DNA of 64,000 bases from Pedobacter nutrimenti (GCF_003208655.1 NZ_QKLU01000004.1:1-64000), one strand, 5' to 3'. Positions 27,497-36,462 are shown, counted from the stretch's first letter. Numbers and translations: made by a program. Notes: generated from the letters alone by a model not told the origin.

Positions 27497-28075
27497 ATGA
27501 AAAAAACCGGATTAACGCTGTTTGTTCTTTTCTTAGGACTTCAGTTATGGGCACAGACAGGTCTTAAAACAGGGCAACAGGCTCCAGAATTTACCGCTAA
27601 GGCAAGCGACGGGACAAATATTAACCTCAAAACACTTTTAAAAAAACACCAGAATGTGGTTTTGTTTTTTTATCGGGGCTGGTGGTGTCCATATTGCAAT
27701 AAACACATCAAACAGCTGCAAGACTCTTTACAGCTATTAAGTAAAAAAGGGGCCTTTGTTATCGGTGTAACCCCCGAGTCTGAAAACGCAGTAATCAGGA
27801 CACGCGAAAAAACTACTGCTACTTTTCCGATAATTTCTGATAAAAACTATACGATCATGAAAGCTTACGGCGTTGATTTTACCATGGAAAAGGAACTCCA
27901 GGACAAATACAAAAAATATGGAGTGGATGTCGCATTGAATAACGATAGTAAGGATGCTATTCTACCTATTCCAGCTACTTATGTTATCGGTGCCTCAGGA
28001 AAAATCAAATATGTTCAGTTCAATAAGGATTACACCAAAAGGGCCAGCGTAAGTACTATACTTTCTATGCTCTGA
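27497..28075 (+). CDS. Secreted peroxiredoxin-like protein (AhpC/TSA, CPYC)
   Basis: 192 residues with a signal peptide (LQLWA-QT). FFYRGWWC64PYC67NKH is the active-site region; the first cysteine would be the peroxidatic one and the CPYC pair is like that of BCP/PrxQ-like or thioredoxin-like peroxidases. It lies in the periplasm and probably reduces peroxides. The convergent neighbour is an HxlR regulator that may respond to the same stress. Confidence 0.85.
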   Translation: MKKTGLTLFVLFLGLQLWAQTGLKTGQQAPEFTAKASDGTNINLKTLLKKHQNVVLFFYRGWWCPYCNKHIKQLQDSLQLLSKKGAFVIGVTPESENAVIRTREKTTATFPIISDKNYTIMKAYGVDFTMEKELQDKYKKYGVDVALNNDSKDAILPIPATYVIGASGKIKYVQFNKDYTKRASVSTILSML

Positions 28076-28086
28076 TTTTTTTTAGA

Positions 28087-28129
28087 AACGAAGCAGCTAA
28101 AACCTTCGCATCGTTTAAGCTGCTTCGTT
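28087..28129. terminator. Hairpin shared by convergent peroxiredoxin and HxlR genes
   Basis: Perfect 12-bp arms, AACGAAGCAGCT and its complement, around a 19-base loop that can extend the stem. The right arm lies inside the last codons of the HxlR gene. It probably ends transcription from both sides. Confidence 0.7.
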
Positions 28130-28492
28130 ATCCTTTTTAAAAATACTTTTGTGTTTGGCGCCCCAGCGGCAGAGCATCTCCCAGATCGGGATCAATTCCT
28201 TTCCAATGTCAGTCAATTCATATTCTACCCTTACCGGTACTTCAGCATAAACCGTTCTTTTGATAATCCCATCATTGACCAATTCCCGAAGCTGCAGGGT
28301 AAGCATGCGTTCTGTGATGTTACAAATTTCATTTCTCAACTCACTGAAACGCAGTTTTCTTTTTTCCAGCTTACCTAAAATAAGCAGTTTCCACCTCCCC
28401 CCAACCATACAAATGGAATAGGTCAGGTTCGAATCTGTGGTGATGTATTTACGGTTAAGACTGTTGGTCGAATTCTCTTTTCTCTTTGCCAT
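28115..28492 (-). CDS. HxlR-family transcriptional regulator
   Basis: 125 residues. Winged helix: YSICMVGGRWKLLILGKL, then LRFSELRNEICNITERMLTLQLRELVNDGII and VRVEYELTDIGKEL. These match HxlR-type repressors that often sense aldehydes or redox stress with a cysteine; C28 and C46 lie in likely places. It is not adjacent to a divergent target, so its regulon is unknown. Confidence 0.9.
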   Translation of the reverse strand: MAKRKENSTNSLNRKYITTDSNLTYSICMVGGRWKLLILGKLEKRKLRFSELRNEICNITERMLTLQLRELVNDGIIKRTVYAEVPVRVEYELTDIGKELIPIWEMLCRWGAKHKSIFKKDNEAA

Positions 28493-28663
28493 GACTTAAT
28501 TTTTGTGAGCACCATATCGCAGGACATACAAATCTAAATTTTCCGCTCTAACTTCGTTTCTGCAATTTAGAATTCAAACAAAAATGACAAAGTATCCACT
28601 ATTGTTGGCAATAAGCTAAAGTGTTTCTGTATAAACCTTATTTACTACCCACTGTTTCCTATT

Positions 28664-28691
28664 CAAAAAAAACGGCCTCAATTGAGGCCGT
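28664..28691 (-). terminator. Rho-independent terminator for the small coiled-coil gene
   Basis: A 20-base perfect palindrome (ACGGCCTCAA TTGAGGCCGT) starts just after the stop of the gene at 28697 and runs into an 8-T tract on the minus strand. Confidence 0.9.
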
Positions 28692-28696
28692 CTTCC

Positions 28697-29056
28697 TTAG
28701 TTCCGCTTAATGGGTGTTGAGCAGGCTAACGTTTCTTTTTTTGTTGGCCAGATCTCCACGTAACTCGATTCCGTTAAATGAACCTCTGTTTTCTGCTCAG
28801 GTTTAAAACCCTCTGAATGCATCTGGCCCAGAAGTTCCCTGCTTACAATGTCCAATTCTGTTTTCTTTGAACCCAACAGCTCCTGCTGGATTTTGATATT
28901 CTTTTTTAATCCGGATATTTCCAATTCCAAATCTGGTGTTTGAGGATCTTTCAGAAGATCATTAACCAGTTTTTCTGTTAAGAGCAGATCTTTTTCCTGT
29001 TCACAGAAGCTTGTCTTAACAGCATAAAAAGACTTAGCCAATTCACTGATTTTCAT
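28697..29056 (-). CDS. Small coiled-coil protein of unknown function
   Basis: 119 residues, mostly helical and charged, with heptad-like spacing from about 20 to 80 (LTEKLVNDLL, IKIQQELLGSKKTEL). There is no signal peptide. The sequence does not recall a named family. It has its own terminator and probably its own promoter. Confidence 0.6.
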   Translation of the reverse strand: MKISELAKSFYAVKTSFCEQEKDLLLTEKLVNDLLKDPQTPDLELEISGLKKNIKIQQELLGSKKTELDIVSRELLGQMHSEGFKPEQKTEVHLTESSYVEIWPTKKETLACSTPIKRN

Positions 29057-29114
29057 AAATTTATAATTTAACCTGTAAGGTAACTATAATAAATAACAAC
29101 AACTGGCCTGATAC

Positions 29115-29144
29115 AAAAAAAGGCAGCGGTAAACCGCTGCCTTT
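29115..29144 (-). terminator. Rho-independent terminator for the DUF4199 operon
   Basis: Arms AAAGGCAGCGG and CCGCTGCCTTT around a TAAA loop, with a T tract on the minus strand. It lies 18 bp after the DUF4199 stop and so ends the five-gene run that starts at 35296. Confidence 0.88.
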
Positions 29145-29161
29145 AAAATTTTTGATGGTTA

Positions 29162-29737
29162 TTATTCTCCCTCCGGAGCTTTAAACAATGGAGGTGTTTT
29201 TTTGAAAATCGCCGCAAAAATCAAGGCACCAATTGCATAAAAGATCGCCTGTATACCAAAACCAACAATTGCCTGAAAGAAACTTGGATTAAACTGTTCT
29301 TCCATTTTTGCTTTTTGGGTTTCTTTCATTTCTTCAACTTTCGATTCATCCAGACCAAGTTTGGAAAGCATCTCAGAAGTTTTCTCTGCAATGATTTCTT
29401 TCATCCGGACCGGGTAAGTGGTGTCAATATATTTGCCAAATAAAATCGTAAATACATAAACAATACCGGCAGAAAGCAGGAACATGATAAATATATGCAA
29501 TAGGGCCTCACTGAAAGTCCAGTATCCACCAGCCTTTTTTCTCATATCTATGCAGAAAAAAACAGCAAGGGCCACACCCACAGCAAGGGAAATACCCGAG
29601 ATCAAGCCAGAACCAAGCATATCCGGCATTAAATAATTGGTTGCCAAAAAGATAATAAGACTGAAAACAGCCATAATAAGACCATCCTTAATGGCCTCTG
29701 ACCTTAGATTTACAGGCTTTTGTTCGAATACTTCCAT
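29162..29737 (-). CDS. DUF4199 membrane protein
   Basis: 191 residues with four membrane segments; the pattern of two helix pairs separated by a charged helical stretch (MKEIIAEKTSEML, KEMKETQKAKMEEQF) is that of the DUF4199 family, common in Bacteroidota. Function unknown. It is the last gene of the run and starts 12 bp after its neighbour. Confidence 0.8.
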   Translation of the reverse strand: MEVFEQKPVNLRSEAIKDGLIMAVFSLIIFLATNYLMPDMLGSGLISGISLAVGVALAVFFCIDMRKKAGGYWTFSEALLHIFIMFLLSAGIVYVFTILFGKYIDTTYPVRMKEIIAEKTSEMLSKLGLDESKVEEMKETQKAKMEEQFNPSFFQAIVGFGIQAIFYAIGALIFAAIFKKTPPLFKAPEGE

Positions 29738-29749
29738 ATTGAGTTTAAT

Positions 29750-30421
29750 TTAAATTCCGTTAAAATTAGTAATTAACGTGTAAACTGCAACATCAAAATC
29801 TGCATTGGAACTATATTTTTTCAAATCGTTTAGCACTGTTTCATTTGCCTTTGGTTGATAGAAAAAAGCCATAAAAGGAACAAATAATTCTTCCATCTCT
29901 TCACCAAGATCTACCATTCCGGCGTGTGAACAGATGTCTTCAATACTGCTGTCCGCCAACTGCTGGTTACTGATCAGGTCTTCATAAATATGAAATTCAT
30001 CCTGAAACTCATCTTCTTCAACCAATAAAAATTCCTTTAGAAAATCACCAAGTTCAGGTTTGATTTTTTCATCATGACATTCATTGATGTAAAGTAACAG
30101 GTTTAAAAGCTCGGTTCCACGATCAATAGTCTGTTCCTCAATGTCTGCCCATTCTTCGGTATCCAGATAATCTTCTTCTAGTTTTTTGACATCGCTGGCA
30201 AAGAAATTAATCATCAGCAAATCGAAAAACACTTCCCGAAGCTCATCAAAAGCGGGATAATCGTCAAAAGCAGCATCAAAAGCATTTACTTTTTCCAGAA
30301 AACCCAGGTCTGCATTAAATACTTCTATCAGACTGCGTTGTAATTCGGCCTGATCTTTTCCAGCCAATGCAGCAAATTTACTTAAGGACGCAACTAATGC
30401 CCCTTCTACTTTATTATCCAT
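29750..30421 (-). CDS. Highly acidic cytoplasmic protein of unknown function
   Basis: 223 residues, rich in D and E (LLVEEDEFQDEFHIYEDL, GEEMEELFV) and leucine, with no signal peptide or membrane segment. It looks all-helical. The start overlaps the end of the dihydroorotase-like gene by 8 bp, so expression is probably coupled. The family is not one I recognise, but the position between pyrC-like and DUF4199 genes looks like a conserved Sphingobacteriaceae arrangement. Confidence 0.65.
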   Translation of the reverse strand: MDNKVEGALVASLSKFAALAGKDQAELQRSLIEVFNADLGFLEKVNAFDAAFDDYPAFDELREVFFDLLMINFFASDVKKLEEDYLDTEEWADIEEQTIDRGTELLNLLLYINECHDEKIKPELGDFLKEFLLVEEDEFQDEFHIYEDLISNQQLADSSIEDICSHAGMVDLGEEMEELFVPFMAFFYQPKANETVLNDLKKYSSNADFDVAVYTLITNFNGI

Positions 30422-31676
30422 ATACCTGATATTTTTTATTGTTATACACCAACGCCACCTTTCCTGTCAGGGTTTGGCCAAGCAGTGGTGAGTTGGATGA
30501 TTTTGATTGATTTTGTTCAGGACCATACAGCCATTTTTGCGTTGTACTGAATACCGTAAAGTTTGCGCTTTGTCCCGGTTCAATTACAGGCACTGGCAGG
30601 CGGAGGATCTGACGGGGTGCTATAGCCATTTTTGCTACTATCTGCTCCGCAGTGAAACCCGCTTTTAACAATAAGGGCAAAGCTGTTTGCAGTGCGATGA
30701 TGCCATAAGCAGCAATTTCAAATTCAACATCCTTAAACTCAATTTCGTGAGGTCTGTGCTGTGTACTGACTGCATCCACTGTACCATCTTTCAATCCGCC
30801 AATCAGTGCTTTGATATCTGTCTTACTACGTAAAGGAGGTTTTACTTTATAATTGCTATCAAAGTCGTTCAGTAATTCTTCTGTAAATACCAGCTGATGG
30901 GCAGCCACGTCGCAGGTAATGTTCAAGCCCTCTTTCTTGGCTTTTTTGATTAAGGCTACTGAACCAGCAGTGGAAACATTATTAATGTGCAAAGGAGCCC
31001 CATGATAGGTGGCCAGAAAAATATCCCTGGAAATCTGCATTTCTTCCGCCAATGCCGGAATACCTTTCATCCCCAATAAAACACTGGTCTGACTTTCATT
31101 AACCTGGGCCTTACCAGCAATGGATTTGTTTTCAGGATAAACCATCAGCAAACCATCCAGGCCCTTTGCATACTGCAGGGCACGGCTCATAAAGCCATCA
31201 TCGGTAATAGGCTTTACTCCATCCGAAAATGCAATAGCACCCGCCTGCTTCATATCGTATAACTCTGCCAGTTCTTTCCCTTCCAGGTTATAACTGATGG
31301 CACCTATAGGAAAAACATCTACCATATTGTTCCTGGATCTGTTGACCACGTATTCTATTTCTGCCTTGGAATGCAATACGGGTTGTGTGCCTGGCAGTAC
31401 TGCAATTCCGGTAAAACCACCCGCCCCCGCTGCTGCCGTAACGGTAAAAATGTCTTCCTTTGTTTCAAAACCAGGATCACCCGCGGTACAGTTCAGGTCA
31501 AAAAAACCAGGAGAAAGGAATAAACCAGCTCCATCAAAGACTTCCTCGCCTGCCAGCGGACTTAATTGTGCTGAAATTGCATCGATCTTCCCTTTTTCTA
31601 TACGTACACTACAGATTTGTCCGTTAAACTTACTGCCTGGATCGGCAATTGTAACGCCTGTGATCAGAAGGTTCAT
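30414..31676 (-). CDS. Dihydroorotase-like protein lacking the zinc-site residues
   Basis: 420 residues, the length of type I dihydroorotases, with the right overall fold (FLSPGFFDLNCTAGDPGFETKED; VNRSRNNMVDV; DAVSTQHRPHE). In active enzymes the first motif is DxHxH; here it is D60-L-N62-C-T64, so both histidine ligands are gone. The last motif TDHAPH is TQHRPH here, so the catalytic aspartate is also lost. It is most like the non-catalytic pseudo-dihydroorotases that scaffold aspartate carbamoyltransferase in Pseudomonas. A partner pyrB and a true pyrC are expected elsewhere. It overlaps the BatA-like gene by 4 bp (ATGA). Confidence 0.85.
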   Translation of the reverse strand: MNLLITGVTIADPGSKFNGQICSVRIEKGKIDAISAQLSPLAGEEVFDGAGLFLSPGFFDLNCTAGDPGFETKEDIFTVTAAAGAGGFTGIAVLPGTQPVLHSKAEIEYVVNRSRNNMVDVFPIGAISYNLEGKELAELYDMKQAGAIAFSDGVKPITDDGFMSRALQYAKGLDGLLMVYPENKSIAGKAQVNESQTSVLLGMKGIPALAEEMQISRDIFLATYHGAPLHINNVSTAGSVALIKKAKKEGLNITCDVAAHQLVFTEELLNDFDSNYKVKPPLRSKTDIKALIGGLKDGTVDAVSTQHRPHEIEFKDVEFEIAAYGIIALQTALPLLLKAGFTAEQIVAKMAIAPRQILRLPVPVIEPGQSANFTVFSTTQKWLYGPEQNQSKSSNSPLLGQTLTGKVALVYNNKKYQVYG

Positions 31677-33712
31677 GTTTTTTGTATGTTCTTAGTATGG
31701 TTAAAAAATCTTATTAATAATACTTCAACCGCTAGAAAAACAGCACACAAAACTAGGCAAAGTTTCCATAAGTCCGTGCTGTTATTTTTAGCTGATGATC
31801 CAAAATTGAGTTTTTCTTTGGACGCCTGATAAACCCTGACTTGATGGTCCGGGAATATTTTTCTTAATCCTTCATCTGAGGCATATTGCATTTCAGATTC
31901 TCTTCTGTCGTCATTAAACGCATAGATGGCCAGTAGTGAATCTGTTTTTTTTAATTCGTAAAACCCTGGCTTCTTTACCTGGTCTGCAATATAAAGCAGG
32001 CTTTTACCAGGTGTTTGTCTCAGCTCCGGAATGGCCTCAAAATTTTCAGAAAACAACCTTAAGGATTGGTTGTTCTTCAGTACAATCTTTTCATGCTCCA
32101 GCAAATCACTGCTTCCAATGGTATAATACAGAGGTTGCTTTCTGGAATTGCTCAATGCAATCTTATACATTAATGGAACAAAAACCGGATGTTCAGGAAG
32201 GTTGCTGTCTTTAATATCAACAGAGGTGGCTGACAAATAGAGCTTACCTTGCCCTGCAATGTACTCAGCAAAGAACAGTTGTTTTGGTGGCAATTCCATT
32301 AAATTCTGTTTGTTTACCCTGTTTTGTTCCTTATAGCTAAAAAAGCGGTTCACTTTTGGAAGATCTATGTTTTTGGGAACCTGCTCAAATACGCCTCTGA
32401 AAATTTCATGTCCTAAATTAATATGATCTACAGTCAAAGCAGATACACTTAACCCGCTAACCTCTGGCAGGGATAAAGATTTTAAAAAGGATGAATACAA
32501 TACCGGGCTAACATTCAGGTCAGGGAACAATACCACAGTGCCTCCCTGTTGCAGATAGGTATTCAGCTGTCCAGCCAAACCTGAGGACGGCTCTTTTAGC
32601 TCATTGAGGACAATCAGATCAAAATCAGAGAAGCTTGTGTAACGGATATTAGATTCAGGCATTTCCGTTACTTTAAAATATGGATCTGCAACAAACAAAG
32701 TACTGATGTATTTTTCTGCCACATTGCCTTTAATGTTCAAAATTTTGCGTTCCTTGTCTACTTGAAAAGTAAAATTTAAAACATCATCAAAAGTAACCGG
32801 ATAATCTTTAATGCTCAGTGTTCCTTTTTGCCATCCAAGCTGCAGTCCTCCAAAAGAAAGCGTGTCGTTTAAAACTCCATGAGCTGGGATCTCCAGAGTA
32901 TGTGCAGCCTTCTGCGTATTGGCAATCATTAACTTTAAAGGCAGGCCCCTTGCAGGTTCAGCTGTATAATTCCTTAACCTGACCACCAGCTTTTCTGTAT
33001 CCTGCGGCCGGTGTACCGCAGACAGGAACCAAACACTGTCTATAGCGATATTGGGCAATACGTTAGGGTTAAGTTTAACCAGTGAGACTGGCCCTGGGGA
33101 CTTGAGAACTTTTGATCCTGTAAAATTGCTTTGAAAATCAGAAATCAGAAAATCCTGGTGATTAAATCCTGGATGGTCCTGGGCAGCCTGTCTGCTGAGC
33201 ACCTGGTCCAGTGTCCGGTATACAGCCGAGATCTTTACTTCATCTAAAAGCTGCATCAATTCTTCATAACTGACCAGGCGCTGGTGTTTACCCAGAAAAT
33301 CATTGGTCATTAACTGAAATTTTGTATTAGGGCCATAGGAACCCGCGATTTCCTTTGCCCTTCTTTTGGCTTCGTCCAACAGGCTTCCATCTTTATTCAC
33401 GGACTCCATACTAAAAGAATTGTCAATATATAAGCGTACAACCAGGGCTTTACCTGGATCAACAGCATCTTTTGAACTTAAATAAGGACGGGAAAAAGCA
33501 AAAACAAGAAATATAATGGCTAATATTCTGGACAAAAGAATCAGCAAATCTTTAAGTTTTTCTTTTGAGGCATCTCTTTCTTTGACCTCCTTTAAAAACT
33601 GTATGGAACTGAACTGGACTTTGGTGTATTTCCTGAAATTAAATAAATGAATTAAAACAGGTATTGCGACCGCCGTAAGTGCAAAAAGAAAACCTGGATA
33701 TAGGAAATTCAT
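31673..33712 (-). CDS. BatA-like aerotolerance-type membrane protein with VWA-like domain
   Basis: 679 residues. N terminus FLYPGFLFALTAVAIPVLIHLFNFRKY is the BatA N-terminal domain (about 1-75), with a membrane helix at about 55-80. A von Willebrand type A-like region follows (YIDNSFSMES, close to the MIDAS DxSxS). A large beta-rich part holds an Ig- or CARDB-like fold, and there is a last membrane helix near the C terminus. The same layout is common in Bacteroidota, where its role in envelope stress is inferred. It follows the transpeptidase gene and leads into the dihydroorotase-like gene. Confidence 0.82.
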   Translation of the reverse strand: MNFLYPGFLFALTAVAIPVLIHLFNFRKYTKVQFSSIQFLKEVKERDASKEKLKDLLILLSRILAIIFLVFAFSRPYLSSKDAVDPGKALVVRLYIDNSFSMESVNKDGSLLDEAKRRAKEIAGSYGPNTKFQLMTNDFLGKHQRLVSYEELMQLLDEVKISAVYRTLDQVLSRQAAQDHPGFNHQDFLISDFQSNFTGSKVLKSPGPVSLVKLNPNVLPNIAIDSVWFLSAVHRPQDTEKLVVRLRNYTAEPARGLPLKLMIANTQKAAHTLEIPAHGVLNDTLSFGGLQLGWQKGTLSIKDYPVTFDDVLNFTFQVDKERKILNIKGNVAEKYISTLFVADPYFKVTEMPESNIRYTSFSDFDLIVLNELKEPSSGLAGQLNTYLQQGGTVVLFPDLNVSPVLYSSFLKSLSLPEVSGLSVSALTVDHINLGHEIFRGVFEQVPKNIDLPKVNRFFSYKEQNRVNKQNLMELPPKQLFFAEYIAGQGKLYLSATSVDIKDSNLPEHPVFVPLMYKIALSNSRKQPLYYTIGSSDLLEHEKIVLKNNQSLRLFSENFEAIPELRQTPGKSLLYIADQVKKPGFYELKKTDSLLAIYAFNDDRRESEMQYASDEGLRKIFPDHQVRVYQASKEKLNFGSSAKNNSTDLWKLCLVLCAVFLAVEVLLIRFFNHTKNIQKT

Positions 33713-33724
33713 TAAAAACCAAAG

Positions 33725-35296
33725 TTAGAGAAATTTTTGTAATTTCTCCCAAAGTGTTTCATCTAATCCATAGACATCTGGCCGGACCTGCAAACTACCG
33801 TTCTGCCACCAGGCTGTCACATAGTTAATAATCAGCGGAATTTGCTTTTTTGTCCCGAACCATTTTGGTTTAAGTTCATAAACGTTTACAGTGTCGGCTT
33901 TTTTTGCCATTCTTTTTTTGTACACGTCCATTTTAGTGCTGTCCAGAGGTGGAAGATTTACTTCCATTCTCAACTGATCGAACTGGTATTTATCATTGAC
34001 CAGTTTCTCTGCAAATTCAAGTGGTTTTTCTACACGTACACAGCCATGGCTGATGGCCCGGTTGCCCAGGTTAAATGCATATTTATTATTCGTGTCATGC
34101 AGATAGATACTGGACCCATTGTCAAAAATAAACTTGAATTTACCCAGCGCATTGCCTGCACCTGAGCCCTGTTTAAACTTAAAAGGCAATTTCTCCCTGG
34201 AGTACTTATTCCATTGTATGGTATCCGGATCGGTCACCAACTGTCCTTTATAATATACTTTAATATTGCTGTTAGACAGATAATAAGGATCCCGGACCGC
34301 CTGATAATAAATTTCACTTTGTGCAATGCTCACCGGAATGTTCCAGACCGGGTTAACCTGTATGGAATTAAGTTTACTAAACAAAATTGGGGTTTCGTGG
34401 TTTTTAGGTTTATCATCCAGTTTACCTGACTTCAGAAAAGCCTTGATTTTATCTTCATAACCTTTTTCTCTTCTGGCCCCCACACAAACCTTCATACGTG
34501 TCAGTGTATCCCCATGATCAAACCAGGTCAATGAAAAATCAGGAATATTGACCACCACAAACTGGCTCCCCGTTTCGGGCAGTTTCCACCTCAGTCTTTC
34601 CATATTCACCAGCAGGATTTTCTGTTTTTCATCACGCACACCGGGTTTATATTTTGACAACTCTTTTTGGAAAGCAATATATTGCTCGGATTTTGGTTGT
34701 ACTTCCTTTAAAAGCGCAGGAATACTTTTTGTTTCCAGGACTTTGATAATTCCAAGACTATCTGGTTTTTTGATATTGATATAATACCGATTTAAAATCT
34801 TCCGCGGGTTCAATACCCCAAAATTCACAAAATCATAATACTTGCTCAGCGCTTCCGCGCTCCCAAGTTCAAGATCGGCAATAACCGGATAAAGTTCATC
34901 TACGGTCTTAAAAGCATTGGCATCTAAAGTTTTCTTCAGTGTCTGAAGTTTTTTAAGACCAAAAAGAGAAGGATTAAAACCATGTTCTTCACTTCGGTTT
35001 AAATAAGAAATCAGGCTGTCCAGGTCTCCATTGACATAATGACTGGACACAAAGGCAGGTTTAAACTCTCTGCTTTGATAATAGGCTGCTATCGTTTTAG
35101 GATTGGACAATTGTTTCCGTGAAGCATCCAGGTGCTCCAGAAATATCCGATTATACACGGCAGTATCAAAATCTTTATACAGCTTATTTTTAAAATGTTC
35201 TGACAGTACAAGACCCACTTCCGGAGTCTCCTTAAACCAGTTACAAGCCTGCAGCAAGAGACTCATCAGTACAAACAGGGGAAGCGTTTTCTTCAA
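33725..35296 (-). CDS. L,D-transpeptidase (YcbB-like), lipoprotein
   Basis: 523 residues from TTG at 35296, the only plausible start after an in-frame TAA. The signal ends in a lipobox LLQAC18, so the protein is probably a lipoprotein. The N-terminal half is helical as in YcbB/LdtD. The YkuD catalytic motif is SHGC419VR, preceded by H400 (IYLH). It makes 3-3 crosslinks in peptidoglycan or fixes lipoproteins to it. It is the first gene of the five-gene run, opposite to the his operon. Confidence 0.92.
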   Translation of the reverse strand: MKKTLPLFVLMSLLLQACNWFKETPEVGLVLSEHFKNKLYKDFDTAVYNRIFLEHLDASRKQLSNPKTIAAYYQSREFKPAFVSSHYVNGDLDSLISYLNRSEEHGFNPSLFGLKKLQTLKKTLDANAFKTVDELYPVIADLELGSAEALSKYYDFVNFGVLNPRKILNRYYINIKKPDSLGIIKVLETKSIPALLKEVQPKSEQYIAFQKELSKYKPGVRDEKQKILLVNMERLRWKLPETGSQFVVVNIPDFSLTWFDHGDTLTRMKVCVGARREKGYEDKIKAFLKSGKLDDKPKNHETPILFSKLNSIQVNPVWNIPVSIAQSEIYYQAVRDPYYLSNSNIKVYYKGQLVTDPDTIQWNKYSREKLPFKFKQGSGAGNALGKFKFIFDNGSSIYLHDTNNKYAFNLGNRAISHGCVRVEKPLEFAEKLVNDKYQFDQLRMEVNLPPLDSTKMDVYKKRMAKKADTVNVYELKPKWFGTKKQIPLIINYVTAWWQNGSLQVRPDVYGLDETLWEKLQKFL

Positions 35297-35343
35297 ATCA
35301 ATTAAATATTATGGAAAACTGAAATCAAATTAAATGCCATTTA

Positions 35344-35375
35344 TTTTTGAATTGTCAATCCAATCAATATATTTG
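35344..35375 (+). promoter_or_regulatory. Promoter of the his operon
   Basis: TTTTTG at 35344-35349, then 18 bases, then TATATTTG at 35368-35375. This is an excellent match to the Bacteroidota -33 TTTG / -7 TAnnTTTG promoter. Transcription would start near 35381, some 40 bases before the leader peptide and about 168 bases before hisG. Confidence 0.75.
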
Positions 35376-35421
35376 CATTTCCTCCTGATGCATTGCATTA
35401 ACGATTAGGAACTTATAATAA

Positions 35422-35484
35422 ATGAAAAAACATTTGAACCATCACTTACATCTGCACCATCGCCTGTCGGCGATGTATATGTAA
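35422..35484 (+). CDS. hisL: Histidine operon leader peptide
   Basis: A 20-codon frame starts with ATG at 35422 and ends with TAA at 35482-35484. Residues 4, 7, 8, 10, 12 and 13 are histidine: six in the first thirteen codons, with MKKH at the start. It lies between a consensus promoter and hisG, the classic place for an attenuation leader. A ribosome that stalls on these codons when charged tRNA-His is scarce would change folding of the RNA downstream. This is the strongest regulatory signal in the window, but expression of the peptide is inferred. Confidence 0.8.
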   Translation: MKKHLNHHLHLHHRLSAMYM

Positions 35485-35502
35485 TGTTTTGTACTTCAAA
35501 AC
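35458..35502 (+). promoter_or_regulatory. Probable his attenuator structures
   Basis: CATCGCC (35458-35464) pairs with GGCGATG (35469-35475) around TGTC, covering the last His codons. GTTTTG (35486-35491) pairs with CAAAAC (35497-35502), followed by a T-rich run. TACATC (35447-35452) can pair with GATGTA (35472-35477), and AAAACATT (35427-35434) with AATGTTTT (35483-35490), so alternative folds exist. The second hairpin is weak for a terminator. Confidence 0.5.
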
Positions 35503-35548
35503 TTGTTTCCGAATTTTATTTTCTTGTTCCATACCATAATCAGCAATA

Positions 35549-36403
35549 GTGAAAACACTTAAAATAGCTATCCAGAAATCGGGTAGATTAAACGAAAAAT
35601 CAGTAGAGATTCTAAAAAATTGTGGCCTTTCCTTTGAAAACTACAAAAGTTCCCTCATTTCCTCAGTAACCAATTTTCCACTTGAAATTCTTTTCCTGCG
35701 TGACGACGATATCCCTGAATATGTACAGGATGGCATTGCAGACCTGGGAATTGTAGGTGAAAATGTGATTACTGAAACAGGGGCAGATGTGACCTATTTA
35801 CAAAAACTGGGTTTTGGAAAATGTACGCTAAAAATTGCCGTACCCAACAACAGCAACATCACAAAGATATCCGAACTCGAGGGTTTGGCCATAGCCACTT
35901 CCTACCCGGTTATTCTGGAAAAATTCTTACAGCAAAATGCAGTTCCAAATGTACAGGTACGTACCATTTCAGGTTCCGTAGAAATTGGTCCGGGGCTTGG
36001 ATTAAGTGACGCCATTTGTGACATTGTTTCAACCGGTGGTACGCTCAAAAGCAACGGGCTTAAACCATTTGCCGAGGTCATGAAATCCGAAGCTGTCCTA
36101 ATTGGAAATAAAGGTACAGAATTCAATCCCGAAGTTCAGGAACTGATGCAGCGGATCCGTTCGGTACTTCGTGCAAAGGAGACCAAATATGTGGTGCTCA
36201 ACGTTGCAAAAACCGATCTTAAAAAAGTGGTGGAATTGTTGCCCGGCGTAAAAAGTCCAACGGTTGTACCCCTGTTTGATCAAGACTGGGTAGCGGTTCA
36301 TTCTGTCATTGCAGAACATGATTTCTGGGAAAAAATAAATCTGCTCAAAGCGGCCGGTGCAGAAGGTATTGTGGTGATGCCCATTGAAAAAATAATCACC
36401 TGA
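35549..36403 (+). CDS. hisG: ATP phosphoribosyltransferase, long form
   Basis: 284 residues from GTG at 35549; the long form, with a C-terminal ACT-like regulatory domain that binds histidine (KSPTVVPLFDQDWVAVH, GAEGIVVMPIEKI). N-terminal motifs are LKIAIQKSGRL and IADLGIVGENVI; GSVEIGPGLGLSDAICDIVSTGGTL is the PRPP-binding region. It catalyses the first step of histidine synthesis. A leader peptide precedes it. Confidence 0.97.
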   Translation: MKTLKIAIQKSGRLNEKSVEILKNCGLSFENYKSSLISSVTNFPLEILFLRDDDIPEYVQDGIADLGIVGENVITETGADVTYLQKLGFGKCTLKIAVPNNSNITKISELEGLAIATSYPVILEKFLQQNAVPNVQVRTISGSVEIGPGLGLSDAICDIVSTGGTLKSNGLKPFAEVMKSEAVLIGNKGTEFNPEVQELMQRIRSVLRAKETKYVVLNVAKTDLKKVVELLPGVKSPTVVPLFDQDWVAVHSVIAEHDFWEKINLLKAAGAEGIVVMPIEKIIT

Positions 36404-36462
36404 TCAGCCTTGTTGTTCTCAAAACAACCATTAACTATTAGTTAATCAAAAAACATAAGACA

